Source: Odontocerum albicorne (lineage: Eukaryota > Arthropoda > Insecta > Trichoptera > Odontoceridae). From it: a DNA stretch of 64,000 nt. Position numbers and translations under genes: made by a program. The stretch is from positions 2,809,366 through 2,873,365 of the forward strand of contig OX463846.1 in NCBI GenBank assembly GCA_949825065.1, in the 5' to 3' direction. Shown here one piece after another: positions 22,085 through 33,016 of the stretch (its first letter is position 1; the number at the start of each line of letters is the position of its first letter). The notes under the pieces were generated by a model. That model searched no databases. It was not told where the DNA came from and saw nothing but the letters and a program-made list of their open reading frames with translations.

Positions 22085-22240
22085 TGTGAGATGGTGAGTA
22101 CTTGAACTTCCCAGTCTGAGAGTTGAGGCTCGATTCCTATTCGTACCCATTGTTTTTAAGTCTCAGTCTATATTTCACTTTCGACGGTTGTTTCATTTTT
22201 GTTATTGGTTGGAAGAGATTACCACAGATCAAAATTCACT
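22085..22240 (+). repeat. tRNA-headed SINE
   Basis: The head holds GAGGCTCGATTCCTATTCG (B-box-like). The body ends in TTATTGGTTGGAAGAGATTA and CCACAGATCAA, the usual tail. The A box is poor. Confidence 0.6.
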
Positions 22241-22383
22241 TATTGATGTACACATTTGTTTATTATACGAATAAGGGAAACCTGTAATTATCAAATAACT
22301 TGAAAATAAAATGAATAATCGGAGCTTAAATTAATGTATTAATTTAGAATAATTTAAACCAACTTTATATTTCAACAACTCCT

Positions 22384-22868
22384 TAGGCTAAGGAGGCTTC
22401 GCTAGGTGCTAAGCTAGGTGCTACGTGACTAATAGACTAGGTAGCTTGGCCACACCAAAGTGCTTCGCACAAATTCATTTGACATTTGGGAGCGGTTGAG
22501 TCAACAAACGATGCCACTCTCAAAACTAATCAATTTCATTACAATTTACCATCTTTATTTACTTCCTGTGCAACTTCATTACAAAGTGATATTTTATTAC
22601 GGGTACAATTTTGTATAATTTGTACACAGCTGTTATTTAAACTTCCGCCATCTTGTAAAATCACTTGGTGACACAATAAAATTAACCAACAGGTCTGTTC
22701 ACTAGGAGACTCACTAGGTGACTAATCGTCATGTAGCGTGGTGCGAAGCGTGCAGTGTGGCCATTACGATAGTATGCAGTGCGTTGGTTTGCTAGGATAT
22801 GTCACCTAGCTCGCAGCGTAGCTCTAAGCACCAAGCGAGTCTCCTACCTGTGTGGCTGAGGCCTTAAT
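22384..22868. mobile_element. 485-bp non-coding element with long imperfect inverted ends
   Basis: The left 70 bp (TTAGGCT.. AGGAGGCTTCGCTAGGTGCT .. AGCTAGGTGCTACGTGACTA) and the reversed right 90 bp (AAGGCCTCAGCC.. AGGAGACTCGCTTGGTGCTT .. AGCTACGCTGCGAGCTAGGT) correspond, with an insertion or loss of about a dozen bases. Internal GACTCACTAGGTGACTAA repeats the same words. No frame of note and no clear target duplication. A hAT-like or other cut-and-paste MITE is possible. Confidence 0.6.
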
Positions 22869-22869
22869 C

Positions 22870-23605
22870 ATTTTCAAAGTAGTAAAATATAACCGATGAA
22901 TACTTCGAAGATATTCTAAATACATAATTTTAATGAGTAAAAAAGTGTACTCATAAAAATTGTGTTAAAATTAATATCCAGTGTTACTATAAATATAACA
23001 TTGCATTTCATTACCGCATGAATAAAATAAATACATTTTTCCTGGAATTGAGAAACATTGTTTATAAAAGAGCAATTCATTATATACGGCACAGTGAATA
23101 AGTGCCCTTGAGAAAATATTGTTTCATCACAATATAACACATAACTGTCGCAAGCCATGTATGATTTCGCAATGTTAATAATATTTTAGTACTGTTTAAT
23201 ATTTCGCTTGCGAATCGAAATATTATTTCATACGAATATTGTTGAGTTGTCAAGTTGTGACTGTTGGAATCATGATGACCACTCCGATTGGGCTTTATTG
23301 GGCGTATGTGGATACAGAAGTGACACCATTGAGATTAATTCTTGGAAGCCTCTCTTTTGAAAACGTTTCAAGGATAACAAGTAAAGTAAAGATAGAAGCG
23401 AATGTACGAGTTAAATTGGACTATTACTCATCGTTTGAGATATTCTCAAGTCTTATAAAAAAGATTTTATGTATACAGCATCTTAACGTCGTTATATTTC
23501 AGCCAAACTTCCCTTCTTTCGAAAAAAAAACCTTATAACCGCACGATTTTTAATATTTAGCCAGATTTTCACTTAAATTCTCGTAAAACTTGTTTAGGTT
23601 ATTTT
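22870..23605. other. AT-rich spacer
   Basis: A 99-codon frame at 23239-23538 has no motif I recognise and no sign of splice structure, so I do not call it. Confidence 0.4.
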
Positions 23606-23607
23606 AT

Positions 23608-23808
23608 AAGGTTTTTCGGAATGTTAAACCAACTGATTTGGTTTATGATACCAACGTTTCGAAAACTTGACAGTTTTCATCCGTAGGCATTGTTTGCAGT
23701 CAACTTAACCATGCTACAAATAAATCCTGAAGATGAAAACTGCAACGTTTTTGAAACATCAGTATTATAAGCCAAACCACGCTATACAATTTTCCGAAAG
23801 ATCTTCTA
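23608..23808. repeat. Inverted pair with PLE-terminus-like motifs
   Basis: Arms of about 80 bp (23608-23690 and 23725-23808) are imperfect reverse complements. The right arm reads CCTGAAGATGAAAACTGCAA, then CGTTTTTGAAACATC; the left arm, reversed, reads GGATGAAAACTGTCAAGTTT and CGAAACGTTGGTATC. The CTGAAGA...GAAA pattern parallels the PLE termini elsewhere in the window, but the surrounding sequence is a different family. Confidence 0.6.
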
Positions 23809-23809
23809 C

Positions 23810-24260
23810 GACTGAAATGAAGAATTGTGAAAGTCTCATCACATATATTTCTGGTTGTTTGAAAGATATTACTACATGGTAATACTCGTAAACTCGCCAG
23901 TTTGTACTAACAGAATGAAGTTATAATATATAGTACAAAACAATGTGTTATTGTATGAAATTTATAAAATATAAATAAAAATTAACCGAATAGTATTAAA
24001 ATAATATTGATCACTTAACAATGAATATCGAACGGCGTGTAGCGATAGGAAACAAAGTCAACGGGGTACTAAAATGTATATACTCAATCCGAACAGAATC
24101 AAACTCTCCTAAGAGTATTTTGGTTCCAAAAGTTATAAAAGTTAATAATAGATAAAATTTCATAATAGCATGTATGGGAGTGCAAAGTGGACGTGGAAAA
24201 TTACTGAGAGGAGCCGAATGAATGCTGAAGAAATGCGTGCATTGAAAAGAATACAAAGAT
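23810..24260. other. AT-rich spacer
   Basis: No supported feature. Confidence 0.4.
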
Positions 24261-24264
24261 AGAC

Positions 24265-25060
24265 AATAAATGACAAAATACGGAATGATGTCATTAGGGA
24301 TGTACGTAAGCCTAAGGCTGATGTGTTGAGGAAGATGAAGAAGAGTATGCTAAAATTATTTGGGCATATGGAACGAATGAATGAAGAAAGACTAACAAAT
24401 CAAATATAAGTGGAAGGCGTGGCTTAGAAAGACGTAGATGAAGGCGAGATCACGTTAATGATATTTTTAAAGAAGGAAGGAAGGAATCACTCTGAAATGG
24501 TTTGGGCATGCAAAACAAATGAATGAAAAAAAGAGTACCAAAACAAATATATACTGCAAATTTGAGTAAGATACGATCTAGAGAAGACCAAGGAAAGCGT
24601 TTAAATTTTATATATTATTTATAGTTAAGGCATTAACATTGTGGAGTTTTGAAGACAATGTAATTTGTTTATCAAACACTGTTTATTCCACTTTTTGTAA
24701 CGGTATAACCCTACCGGTTTCGAGGCTTTCGCCTCATCTTCAGGGAAGCACAAACAAGACTGTTCCGTTCGAACTGGCACCGACACACACTTCTAACGGT
24801 AAACATTCGGGTTGGGGACTGGCGGCTGGGGGAGGCATGGGAAGACCTCGGCGAGCAGCGGAGAGATTCTTGGTATATATGTGTTTGCCAGATGTTCACC
24901 TCGTTTAAATTTGATTTCAAGTGAATGATGTTTCGAAAGAAGAAAGCATAGAAAGTCAGAGAAAACGTTGAAATCGTAAAATAAGGTGCAGAAGAGATCC
25001 AGAATGTATAGTATGTCTCTGTTATCTCTACCTATCCCTATGTAAGGCCTTATAATAAGT
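24265..25060 (+). pseudogene. LINE family B fragment, split by a PLE
   Basis: The plus strand has MLKLFGHMERMNEERLTNQI near 24340-24410 and a second LKWFGHAKQMNEKK near 24496-24535, both versions of the family B post-RT segment, so this copy also contains a duplication. RRPRKAF at about 24583-24605 is interrupted by the PLE and resumes after 24902. The part to about 25060 (AATGTATAGTATGTCTCTG, CTACCTATCCC) looks like the 3' UTR. Frames are broken. Confidence 0.65.
24609..24901 (-). mobile_element. Penelope-like element 3' end with 11-bp target duplication
   Basis: CGTTTAAATTT occurs at 24598-24608 and 24902-24912. Between them lie the outer extension (TTTATAGTTAAGGCATTAAC), the terminal block (CACTGTTTATTCCACTTTTT, CCCTACCGGTTTCGAGG, GCCTCATCTTCAGGG) and the sequence just after the endonuclease coding end. 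The orientation is minus and the 5' part is missing. Removing the insert rejoins the family B LINE on both sides. Confidence 0.9.
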
Positions 25061-25079
25061 CCATCAATTGTTTATGTGG

Positions 25080-25440
25080 CTGCTTTTCCAAGTAGATATT
25101 TTAATTTAAAAAAGAGGGATCGAATCAATTAGAGATAACAGCTTGCAATATCGTTTACATATAAGCGTTATTAACGTTTTAATATCTCCAATATACAGCT
25201 TCGGCGTGCCCATATTTTGCCAGCCAAATATTTCATTTCGTTTCGCATACCTAAACGGAAAAAAAAACAGTTTGGTGATAATTGAAATTCCCGCGGAATC
25301 CCCAAATATCTGGGATATCTCATCTGAGGCCAGATGGCAGAATTCATTCTGTTTATTTTTGGACAAGAGAGACTAAGAAATTTTTCCTGCTTTATTGAAT
25401 AACCAAAATAGGATCTACCTTCCTTACATTTCAACTTTGA
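25080..25440. other. Overlapping open frames, no call
   Basis: Both strands are open for 77-87 codons. None shows a recognised domain or plausible splice context, and mutual openness on both strands suggests low stop density rather than coding. Confidence 0.3.
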
Positions 25441-25449
25441 TTTTATAAA

Positions 25450-25650
25450 GGGATGCTTATATTAAAGGTTCCTTCCATTCAAGACTTTATTTATTCGTTT
25501 ATTATTTATTGTATGATGATTAAAAAATTGAAATTACTAAAGAGACAAAATAATCAACATGGGGATTTTTAGAAATGATTTAGTATTAATTTGTGGAACC
25601 ATATTTAAGTTCTAGTCTATTATTTATGTTAACCTTTCCCAACATCTGCT
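25450..25650. other. AT-rich spacer
   Basis: Nothing recognised. Confidence 0.4.
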
Positions 25651-25654
25651 AAAA

Positions 25655-25985
25655 AATCCGCGCGTTCCGGTCCTGTATATTCAATACACATCAGTACACA
25701 TGTAAAAATGAGCGATTTAAAATCGGAAAAATAAAATTATTCATAGCCAATCGCTTAAATTAATTAAATTTGAAGTCAAAAGTGATAATAATTTAATTTA
25801 ATTGCTGAAGACAAGAAAAAAACATCGGCTGACGTTAACAAAACGGGCGAAACGACCACTCAAATGGATGCCCAAAAGTTACTGAAGCGAGCGAACTGAG
25901 ATTGTATATCTTGCGTTCCCATATACCGAAGTAGAAGGAGAGTGAGACGTGAATAGCGTCACTTCCTCACCCATAGTGTTTTTTT
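25655..25985 (+). repeat. Dispersed 330-bp repeat, copy 1 (unclassified)
   Basis: The stretch matches the reverse complement of 45357-45690 end to end. Shared words include CCGCGCGTTCCGGT, ACATGTAAAAAT, ACAAAACGG, TTGCGTTCCCATATACCGAA and GTGAGACGTGAATAGCGTC. No frame is conserved. It could be a LINE 5' region or a SINE body; the class is open. Confidence 0.75.
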
Positions 25986-25989
25986 AGAA

Positions 25990-26250
25990 TGAATATACCT
26001 ACGTCACACACTGGCACACGTTTGATTGTATTGCTGAATTTATTCCCGATTTTCACAAAATATCTCTGATGTGGCCGATAAGTGCTAATTATTAGAAATA
26101 TTATTTTTTCGTTCAACGCGCAAATGTATTAAGGAGGAATACCTAAAATCTGAACCCAGTATTTATAGAGATATTTAGGTTTTTAGAAGCAACGTGTACT
26201 AGTTACACATCACAGGGAAGGAAGGGTTAATTATCATTTATAACTTTTAA
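25990..26250. other. Spacer
   Basis: Nothing recognised. Confidence 0.4.
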
Positions 26251-26254
26251 AACT

Positions 26255-26390
26255 TCAACCAGGCGTAGCGAGTACGAAAGATGGAATGCGGATTGAAAGT
26301 AGATACATTGCTTTAGATAAAGAAAGTAACATTAAGATGGTTTGGCCACGTCGGAAGAATGAATGATGAAAGATTTACAGTAATATTTTA
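26255..26390 (+). pseudogene. LINE family B fragment
   Basis: The frame reads TLRWFGHVGRMNDERFT after LKVDTLL, the family B post-RT signature. About 40 codons remain; it ends abruptly near 26385. Confidence 0.7.
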
Positions 26391-26399
26391 TTAATGTTA

Positions 26400-27115
26400 T
26401 AAATTTGTTCTTTTTTTTTTAAATGTCTTGTCCATTGTAATGAATGAAGCATTCCTAACTATCTCTCGCTATTGAGTGTGATCGTATGCCTTATTGTTGA
26501 CGCGTGTACGTGTATTGGTTTGTCATGTGTAAGCTTTTGCACTTCAGAAAGCACGTTGTCTTGATAGATCAACCATAAGGTTCCGATGTCAAGACCAATC
26601 TTCCAAAACGATTGGTAGGTTTAATCTGTTACAACTTTTTATACGGCAGAGTTTATTAAAGCATTTGTTAGGTGCATTGTACCGTTGATAAAACCTAAAA
26701 AATTGAAAGTTATTACAAAGGTACTAGAAATTTGGGAACACTTAGAAAAATCTGACACGATTAATTAATTAATTTCTTTCATTGTAGAAGAGGATACATA
26801 ACGAGGTATGAACGTGGTAGAAGCGAAAAATGTATGCAAGGATAAAATAAAGTGGAAATCTTTTCTGTTTCCACTGATGACAAACGAATGAAGACTTTGA
26901 TCGATAGTGAAGAACAGGAAATTACTTTGCGGACAACTCAATTATTTTAAAATGATTAATTTATTTCAATATCAATTTTTCAATTGCTGTGCAATTACTT
27001 AATTTCGTTTTTTTTTTCATTTTTATGTTCAAACATATGTTTTTGTTAATATATTGTATTATATTGTATTGCATTATACTTTCATAACATATAGTAAGAT
27101 CTGTTGTTTTAATTG
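26400..27115. other. AT-rich spacer
   Basis: No supported gene or repeat. Confidence 0.45.
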
Positions 27116-27119
27116 CAAT

Positions 27120-27225
27120 GTACAAAACCAGATTTAAAAAAAAATGTGTTCATAGGGAATTGAACCCGTAACCCTCAGATTAGAATATAGGCGTCATCAA
27201 CTAGGCTAAGGAGGATGGATATTCT
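27120..27225 (-). repeat. tRNA-headed SINE, head region
   Basis: On the minus strand the head has TAGCCTAGTTGATGACGCC, and GGGTTACGGGTTCAATTCCC with a B box. The tail is not recognised. Confidence 0.65.
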
Positions 27226-27479
27226 TAATTTACGTAAAAATTTAAACTTCAAAGCAAGATAATTTTAACACTATCATATATTCTAAGAAAGGAACGTTAG
27301 AAGAATAAAAAAACATTTAAGTACATATTTTAATGGTTTCGGACAAAATGGACACGTAATTAATGATTCATGGATTTGGCGTTGCTTTAAATTTCTCTCA
27401 ACTTGTTGACTCATAAGTTGCCTAAACTGCCGTAAATGCAAAGAGAAAGCTGGAATTCAAATTCAGTTCGAGAAAAGTT

Positions 27480-27588
27480 TTGAAATCGGGATTTACCTTT
27501 AGGTATTGTTTAACTTTATTTATTGCAATCGGGATTTACCTTCAGGTAGAATTATTTTGCAATCGGGTTTTACCTTCGGGTAGAGTTA
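27480..27588 (+). repeat. Short tandem repeat, target site of the LTR element
   Basis: The unit AATCGGGATTTACCTTYRGG followed by TAGARTTATTTTGC is present about three times with variable spacing. The last unit is cut by the LTR element after TAGAGTTA, and its remainder GTTATTTTGAG reappears at 37747, which confirms the insertion site. Confidence 0.75.
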
Positions 27589-28445
27589 TGTCACGCCTTT
27601 TTGCTAAATTTAAGAAACAAAAATTATATGTACACAATTGATTACATGAATCAATTCACCAAATATCAATCTTACCAAGGTGACAGGGCCGGACAGGTCA
27701 GTCGGCTTCTTAACGAGACAAGTACTCTTTAGGTCTCTGGGGTATTGTTGGGTTCTCTTAACTCTGAATAAGTCTCTCTAGTTTCTCGCTGGGACAGGCG
27801 ACACAATTAAACAAGAACAATTTGTAATGAAACAGTTTATTGTATTGTAAAAAAAAGAAAAAAAGAAAAAAAATATATAAAGAAAAACTTGACGAATGTC
27901 AAGAAAAAGTTTAAAATTGGCAAGAAAATAAAAATGTGTTGTATTTAGCAAGGGAGATTCCAATAACAATTTAGAGTTAAACTTGAGCGATGGTTAAAAT
28001 GTGCGGACAAAATTCACATTAAAAATAGGAGGAAATATTCACCCGTAATCAAAATGGCGTCCTGGAGTTCTGTGATATATGAGGGAGAGCAGTGTCGGAC
28101 CCAACGTCTGGATCTCACCACGTTCTGCACGGAAAATGGGGCGAGCCAGCTAGCGCCCGCTCCCCCCTGGCCAGGAAGTACCAAAGGCAGGGGTGCCAAT
28201 CTCGACCTCGGTCGCCCGTGACAATGTTGTCATTGAATAAAAATGTACCTGACTGCAAGGGTAGTTACCCTTATTTTATTGTCTTTAGTATTTTAAAATA
28301 TTCAAGTATTTCATAATATTTTAATCTTCCTGTTTTCAAGGCAAGCACATGGTCTCGACACCACAAGTTTCATAAATTATGACATGTCGCGAATTAAAAA
28401 TTTCGAGGACGTGATGTATGCAATTTAACAAATATAGTCCTAACA
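27589..28445 (-). repeat. LTR (3' LTR in element orientation)
   Basis: This 857-bp LTR is the same length as the copy at 36890-37746, with a constant offset of 9301. The only difference I find is A at 27621 against G at 36922 in the AAGAAACAARAATTATATG stretch. Short frames inside it are LTR sequence, not genes. Confidence 0.93.
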
Positions 28446-28458
28446 CCCCACCCTAAGT
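28446..28458 (-). other. Polypurine-tract-like run
   Basis: On the minus strand, CTTAGGGTGGGG directly precedes the 3' LTR, the place expected for the plus-strand primer of reverse transcription. It is interrupted by one T. Confidence 0.55.
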
Positions 28459-29115
28459 TATTGAAAGAACAAAAAAAAACAAACAAAAAAAAATTATCCT
28501 CCGTATATCACAGACGCATCAGTCCGAGGGATGTTTCTAAGGAGCGAGGGGTGTATGTACCCCTCACCGGATACGGTTTCGTGGCCGATTTATCTCTAGT
28601 CAGCATTTGCCATAGGTGTAGTCTTAATTGGTGTAAGACCGACCACGAGGAAGGGAACCACGTAAACCTTTCCTTAACTAGGCTCCTAAACAATTTAACT
28701 TCAACACATAGCCGGTTACACAGGAGCGGGAAACAATCCTTCCCAACTCCTTACACAAAAAAAAAAAAAATACACAAAGGTACAAGATTACAAGAATTGA
28801 TACAAAACAAAACAATGCACAATGGTACACGATTACAGGAAATCGATACAATATTATTAAAATCAAATCACACAACAAGAAATTAAAATAATACTATACA
28901 ATAGGGTAATATAATTAATAAAATATTAAACTGCAAGGTCAACTAACAATCAAATGTTGACCAAGAGGGAAACAAATCAATTAGGCCATTCTCTCATTAC
29001 AATATTCTGAGAAATGGACACAGCTTAACCAAAATAATAAAACAAATCTGCAGTCTTCTCCCAAAGGCTGACTTTAATGGGTTCACTGTAGGTCACGGGC
29101 CAACCTATGAACCAG
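28459..29115. other. LTR element internal, non-coding
   Basis: Frames on both strands (141 codons plus strand at 28461-28886) cross repetitive A-rich sequence and show no retroelement motif. Confidence 0.45.
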
Positions 29116-29119
29116 CTGC

Positions 29120-29255
29120 TCTTCAAAGGTGATTCCTGAAATTCTCCCCTTTCAATGTGGATTATCTTCAAAGGTGATTCCTGAAATTCTCCCCTTTCAA
29201 TGTGGATTATCTTCAAAGGTGATTCCTGAAATTCTCCCCTTTCAATGTGGATTCC
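29120..29255 (-). repeat. 45-bp tandem repeat, 3 copies (in LTR element)
   Basis: The unit TCTTCAAAGGTGATTCCTGA and onward is present three times without visible differences. The minus-strand frame through it repeats a 15-residue IHIERGEFQESPLKI unit; this is a consequence of the length being divisible by three. Confidence 0.9.
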
Positions 29256-29554
29256 GTCCAACCAACCACCCACATGGCTCAACACAAAATTAGAATCCCA
29301 CTTCCCTTGATACACCAAAGACAACACTTTACAACACATTCCTTTCCTCGCCCTTCCCTATACTGCACAGTCGGGAACCGATAAATTTTAAAGCGGCCCC
29401 ATATCACGGGCGCTTTCCACAATACGACCGCCCCTGGCACACAGCACAAGACGGTCCAAACTTCCGGCCACTACCGGGCGTAGTGATAACAACAATGATA
29501 ACAATAAATTTCGCAATTGCCAATATCTATCATTTAAAAATTTCAAGAGGTTCA

Positions 29555-29820
29555 CACAGAACCTTATACGTCAAATTACAAATATCCTATGGTTCACACA
29601 GAGCCACTTTCGAGGACTTGTAACTCCTTAAGTTCAGACAGAACTTTATACATTGAATAGCAAATATCCTATGGTTCACACCGAACCATTTTCGAGGACT
29701 TATATCTCCTTAAGTTCAGACAGAACTTTATACATTGAATAACAAATATCCTATGGTTCACACCGAACCATTTTCGAGGACTTATATCTCCTTAAGTTCA
29801 CACAGAACTTTACACATAAC
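29555..29820. repeat. 82-bp tandem repeat, about 3 copies (in LTR element)
   Basis: The marker CTATGGTTCACAC occurs with GGTT at 29591, 29673 and 29755, each followed by TTTCGAGGACTT and CTCCTTAAGTTCA. The last two copies are almost identical. Confidence 0.88.
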
Positions 29821-29923
29821 TTGGGTTTCCTCAGACTCCAAGGTCTGGACAACCGTTGCAGTAACAATTCACCACCACACAGAATGGTAACTGTATAGGT
29901 GGAGCCTTAGTCCCTTAAAAAAA

Positions 29924-30318
29924 AACACAAAACATGATAGAAAATTGGCAAGTAGCCCCGGCTGACAGCAGGACGCGTCTACGGACCCCCAGAACAGAGC
30001 CAAGAATCACGTGATACCATTTACACAACTTTGGTCATCTAGGATCCGAGCGACAGACACGCGACCCCCCCGAACCGAAGCCACCCTAGCCCGAAACATG
30101 TGCATGACAGAACACATAAAAAACACAAAACATGATAGAAAATTGGCAAGTAGCCCCGGCTGACAGCAGGACGCGTCTACGGACCCCCAGAACAGAGCCA
30201 AGAATCACGTGATACCACTTACACAACTTTGGTCATCTAGGATCCGAGCGACAGACACGCGACCCCCCCGAACCGAAGCTACCCTAGCCCGACACATGTG
30301 CATGACAGAACACATCTG
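29924..30318. repeat. 198-bp tandem duplication (in LTR element)
   Basis: CATGATAGAAAATTGGCAAG starts at 29933 and again at 30131. The two copies continue in parallel through GACGCGTCTACGGACCCCCA and CGCGACCCCCCCGAACCGAA with only a few changes. Confidence 0.9.
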
Positions 30319-30522
30319 TAATCGCAATCGCTAATTTGGGTTCATGAGGCCCGTGATGGAGACACACAGCAATCCATCCCAGATGTATTCTCAGGCCATC
30401 TTCAAAACCTTTATCGGTTGGGAGGCTAGCTTCCCCCAACCCGGACTCTTAAGGCTGCCCAGGGCCTCTCGGTGATTCACACCGAGCCAAAGTAAGGAGA
30501 CAATGATAAACAACAACAACTG

Positions 30523-30852
30523 GGAATTCAATTTACCGAGCGAGACCCACCATACGTCCGACCACAAGGGCACGGGTTCGTTTCGAGATTTAACTATCCA
30601 AGAAACGCAGCCCCCAGTCATGACGCATGCTGCCAACACTACAGTAACCAGAGCTCTTATTCCAAAACTCAAAACAGAGCAAACTTTGGAATTCAATTTA
30701 CCGAGCGAGACCCACCATACGTCCGACCACAAGGGCACGGGTTCGTTTCGAGATTTAACTATCCAAGAAACGCAGCCCCCAGTCATGACGCATGCTGCCA
30801 ACACTACAGTAACCAGAGCTCTTATCCCAAAACTCAAAACAGAGCAAACAAT
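30523..30852. repeat. 165-bp tandem duplication (in LTR element)
   Basis: GGAATTCAATTTACCGAGCG starts at 30523 and 30688. The copies are almost identical. Since 165 is divisible by three, both strands keep open frames (119 codons plus, 217 codons minus), which I regard as repeat by-products. Confidence 0.9.
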
Positions 30853-30855
30853 ACA

Positions 30856-31085
30856 ACGGTAATCACCGTAACAGTTACATAAAATCGGTACAAGTTCAAA
30901 ACAAACAAAATTAGAACGGCAATTACCGTAACAGTTACATAAATTTGGCACAAGTTCAAAACAAAACAAAAATAGAACGGCAATTACCGTAACAGTTACA
31001 TAAAATCGGTACAAGTTCAAAACAAAACAAAAATAGAACGGCAATTACCGTAACAGTTACATAAATTCTGTCAAAGTTCATTCGA
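30856..31085. repeat. 61-bp tandem repeat, about 4 copies (in LTR element)
   Basis: The marker AATTACCGTAACAGTTACAT (first copy AATCACCG) lies at 30861, 30921, 30982 and 31043. Each is followed by a CAAGTTCAAAACAAA block. Confidence 0.9.
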
Positions 31086-31089
31086 GAAC

Positions 31090-33016
31090 GCACCATACTC
31101 TTATCCTTATTCCTCCCAGCAGCACCACTACAACCTCCACATTTCCCATAAACCTTTCATCGCGCTGCCTAACAGACTACCATGCGACCCCGTACTCGGT
31201 GAGTGCTTTGACAGAACAAAATATATTATAATATTTTACACAACAACAAAAAAATTAATCATTTTTATTTCAAATTATATACTCCACACTCAACAGGAGC
31301 CAATTCGTCAACAAGATGAACTTACTTCAATACTATAGCCCTTCAACACCGTGGAATGCTACACCTCTCTAACGAGAAATTCCGAACACATCAGCGGTTA
31401 TTATCATCATGGAACCCCGTCCAATAACTAACACTTGCTACGTGCAACTATCCGAAACGGATACTCCACTGTACCATTTGTACAATCTTTTCCAAAATTC
31501 AACTCGGTGGAAAGCAACACCTACTCCATAGCATTACTGAACAATTCTACTGCTATTAAACTTGCGGACCACCGTCCAGCGATAGCATTTGTGCAAAGCA
31601 ATTATCCACGATGGATACTCTACTGAATCCTCAGTACAATCTTTGGAACGCTACTCCCGGGGGAAGGGTACACCTCTCCGTCAAGAAGTTCGGAATACAT
31701 CACGAATTCTTATCAGATAAGACAACAATTAGGAAGACAATCCTTCCCTAATACGAAATTCTGAAGACTTCCAAGAATTTCTTCACTTAATGCCCTAACT
31801 TCTGCAGCCAATAATTCGATAGGGAATCTAATGAGAAGGTAACAATTACCACTAAATAACCCACAACAGCTGTTAGGTAACCCAATACCTAAGCTCGCAT
31901 TACACAAGAGCAATTTGATCCTGAATGTAATACGTGTACCTTCTACAAACGGTACTAATCATCTATGTATTACATGAATTCTTACTTCAGAAGGACCTAA
32001 GTCCTTCGTTGAGATACATATAATCCTACTCTAGGCTCTCAGCATTCCGCCACTCGTGGTCCAGGCTTAGGTTCATTGAACGCCAGGTATTCTTTGGTTA
32101 AGTCATCGGGTTGAATACCAGCCCATACATAAAACATATGGAAATGAATCCATACGAGATTGCCCACGGCCAGCCCACTTATTCATTCACCCTTGTGCAA
32201 TAATAAATTCGCACCGGTGACGTCACTTGACATACTAAACTGACATTCACCAAGGAATCGACAGTGTATACCTTCAAGGTATTATAACAAAATATTTAAT
32301 TTAATTATTTTAAGAACCATTTTCCTAACCATGAATGACTCCCAATTAGGCGCTGACGAACCCATCACTACACTGTCAACTATCAGCTTATCTATAATCC
32401 ACCCGGGCACAGAAGCTGTGCTCAGGACCGGACCCATATCATATGTTTGCGTCCTTAACGCGTGACGACGGACTCACCGCATAAAGTCTATTCTAAGCTA
32501 TACTGTATTCAATAGTCTATTTATAGTATATATGCAACTACTAAACTTCTACCGTCTTTTTATAAGAGAATAACCCCTGTATTCCTTCCCTCTTACAAGA
32601 CAAGAATGATACATTTAATAATTTGACTCCAGGTCACGCTTTCTAGTTTCTAAAGAGAGAATACTCGACTACGATCTCCCTATTACGACGAGAAACAGTT
32701 CTATACTCAAATATTGGTCACTCGACCACGCTCTTTAGCTTCTAAAGAGTGATTACTCAAATAACTCTCTCGTTTTTTTTAAAGACAAAAGAGTGCTATA
32801 ATCGACTTCTGGTCTCCTGGCTACGTTCTCTAATTTCAAAAGAGAAAATACACAAATAACTCTACCGTTATTGTAACAACAAAGGGGCTATACTCTATTT
32901 AACACTTGGCCTTGCTCCTCTTATATGCCTCGACTACGAGAATCCGGACTAATTCTCACTTAGCTTTATGACATGGAGTGCTATATTCCTCTGTCGGTCA
33001 CCCGATCGCGAGACTA
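31090..33016 (-). other. LTR element region downstream of integrase, no gene
   Basis: In element orientation this follows the integrase, where an env frame would lie in an errantivirus-like element. I find no long frame. Diverged repeats with TCTAAAGAG and ACTCGACCACG words occur between 32600 and 32900. Confidence 0.45.

Noticed and set aside
23239..23538. 99-codon frame as a gene
   Set aside because: No motif, no repeat partner and an AT-rich 3' half; length is within chance for this composition when starts are not constrained.
25106..25434. Possible host exon with 86-87 codons
   Set aside because: Frames are open on both strands, there is no known domain and no convincing splice sites or neighbours.
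27778..28316. Small protein genes duplicated at 37079-37617
   Set aside because: They are the two LTR copies; the frames are parts of the LTR.
30391..31044. 217-codon minus-strand frame and 119-codon plus-strand frame
   Set aside because: Both cross the 165-bp duplication whose length is divisible by three; neither has a recognised motif, and both lie inside the LTR element.
31090..33016. env-like gene downstream of integrase
   Set aside because: No long frame, signal peptide or membrane segment is visible in either strand.
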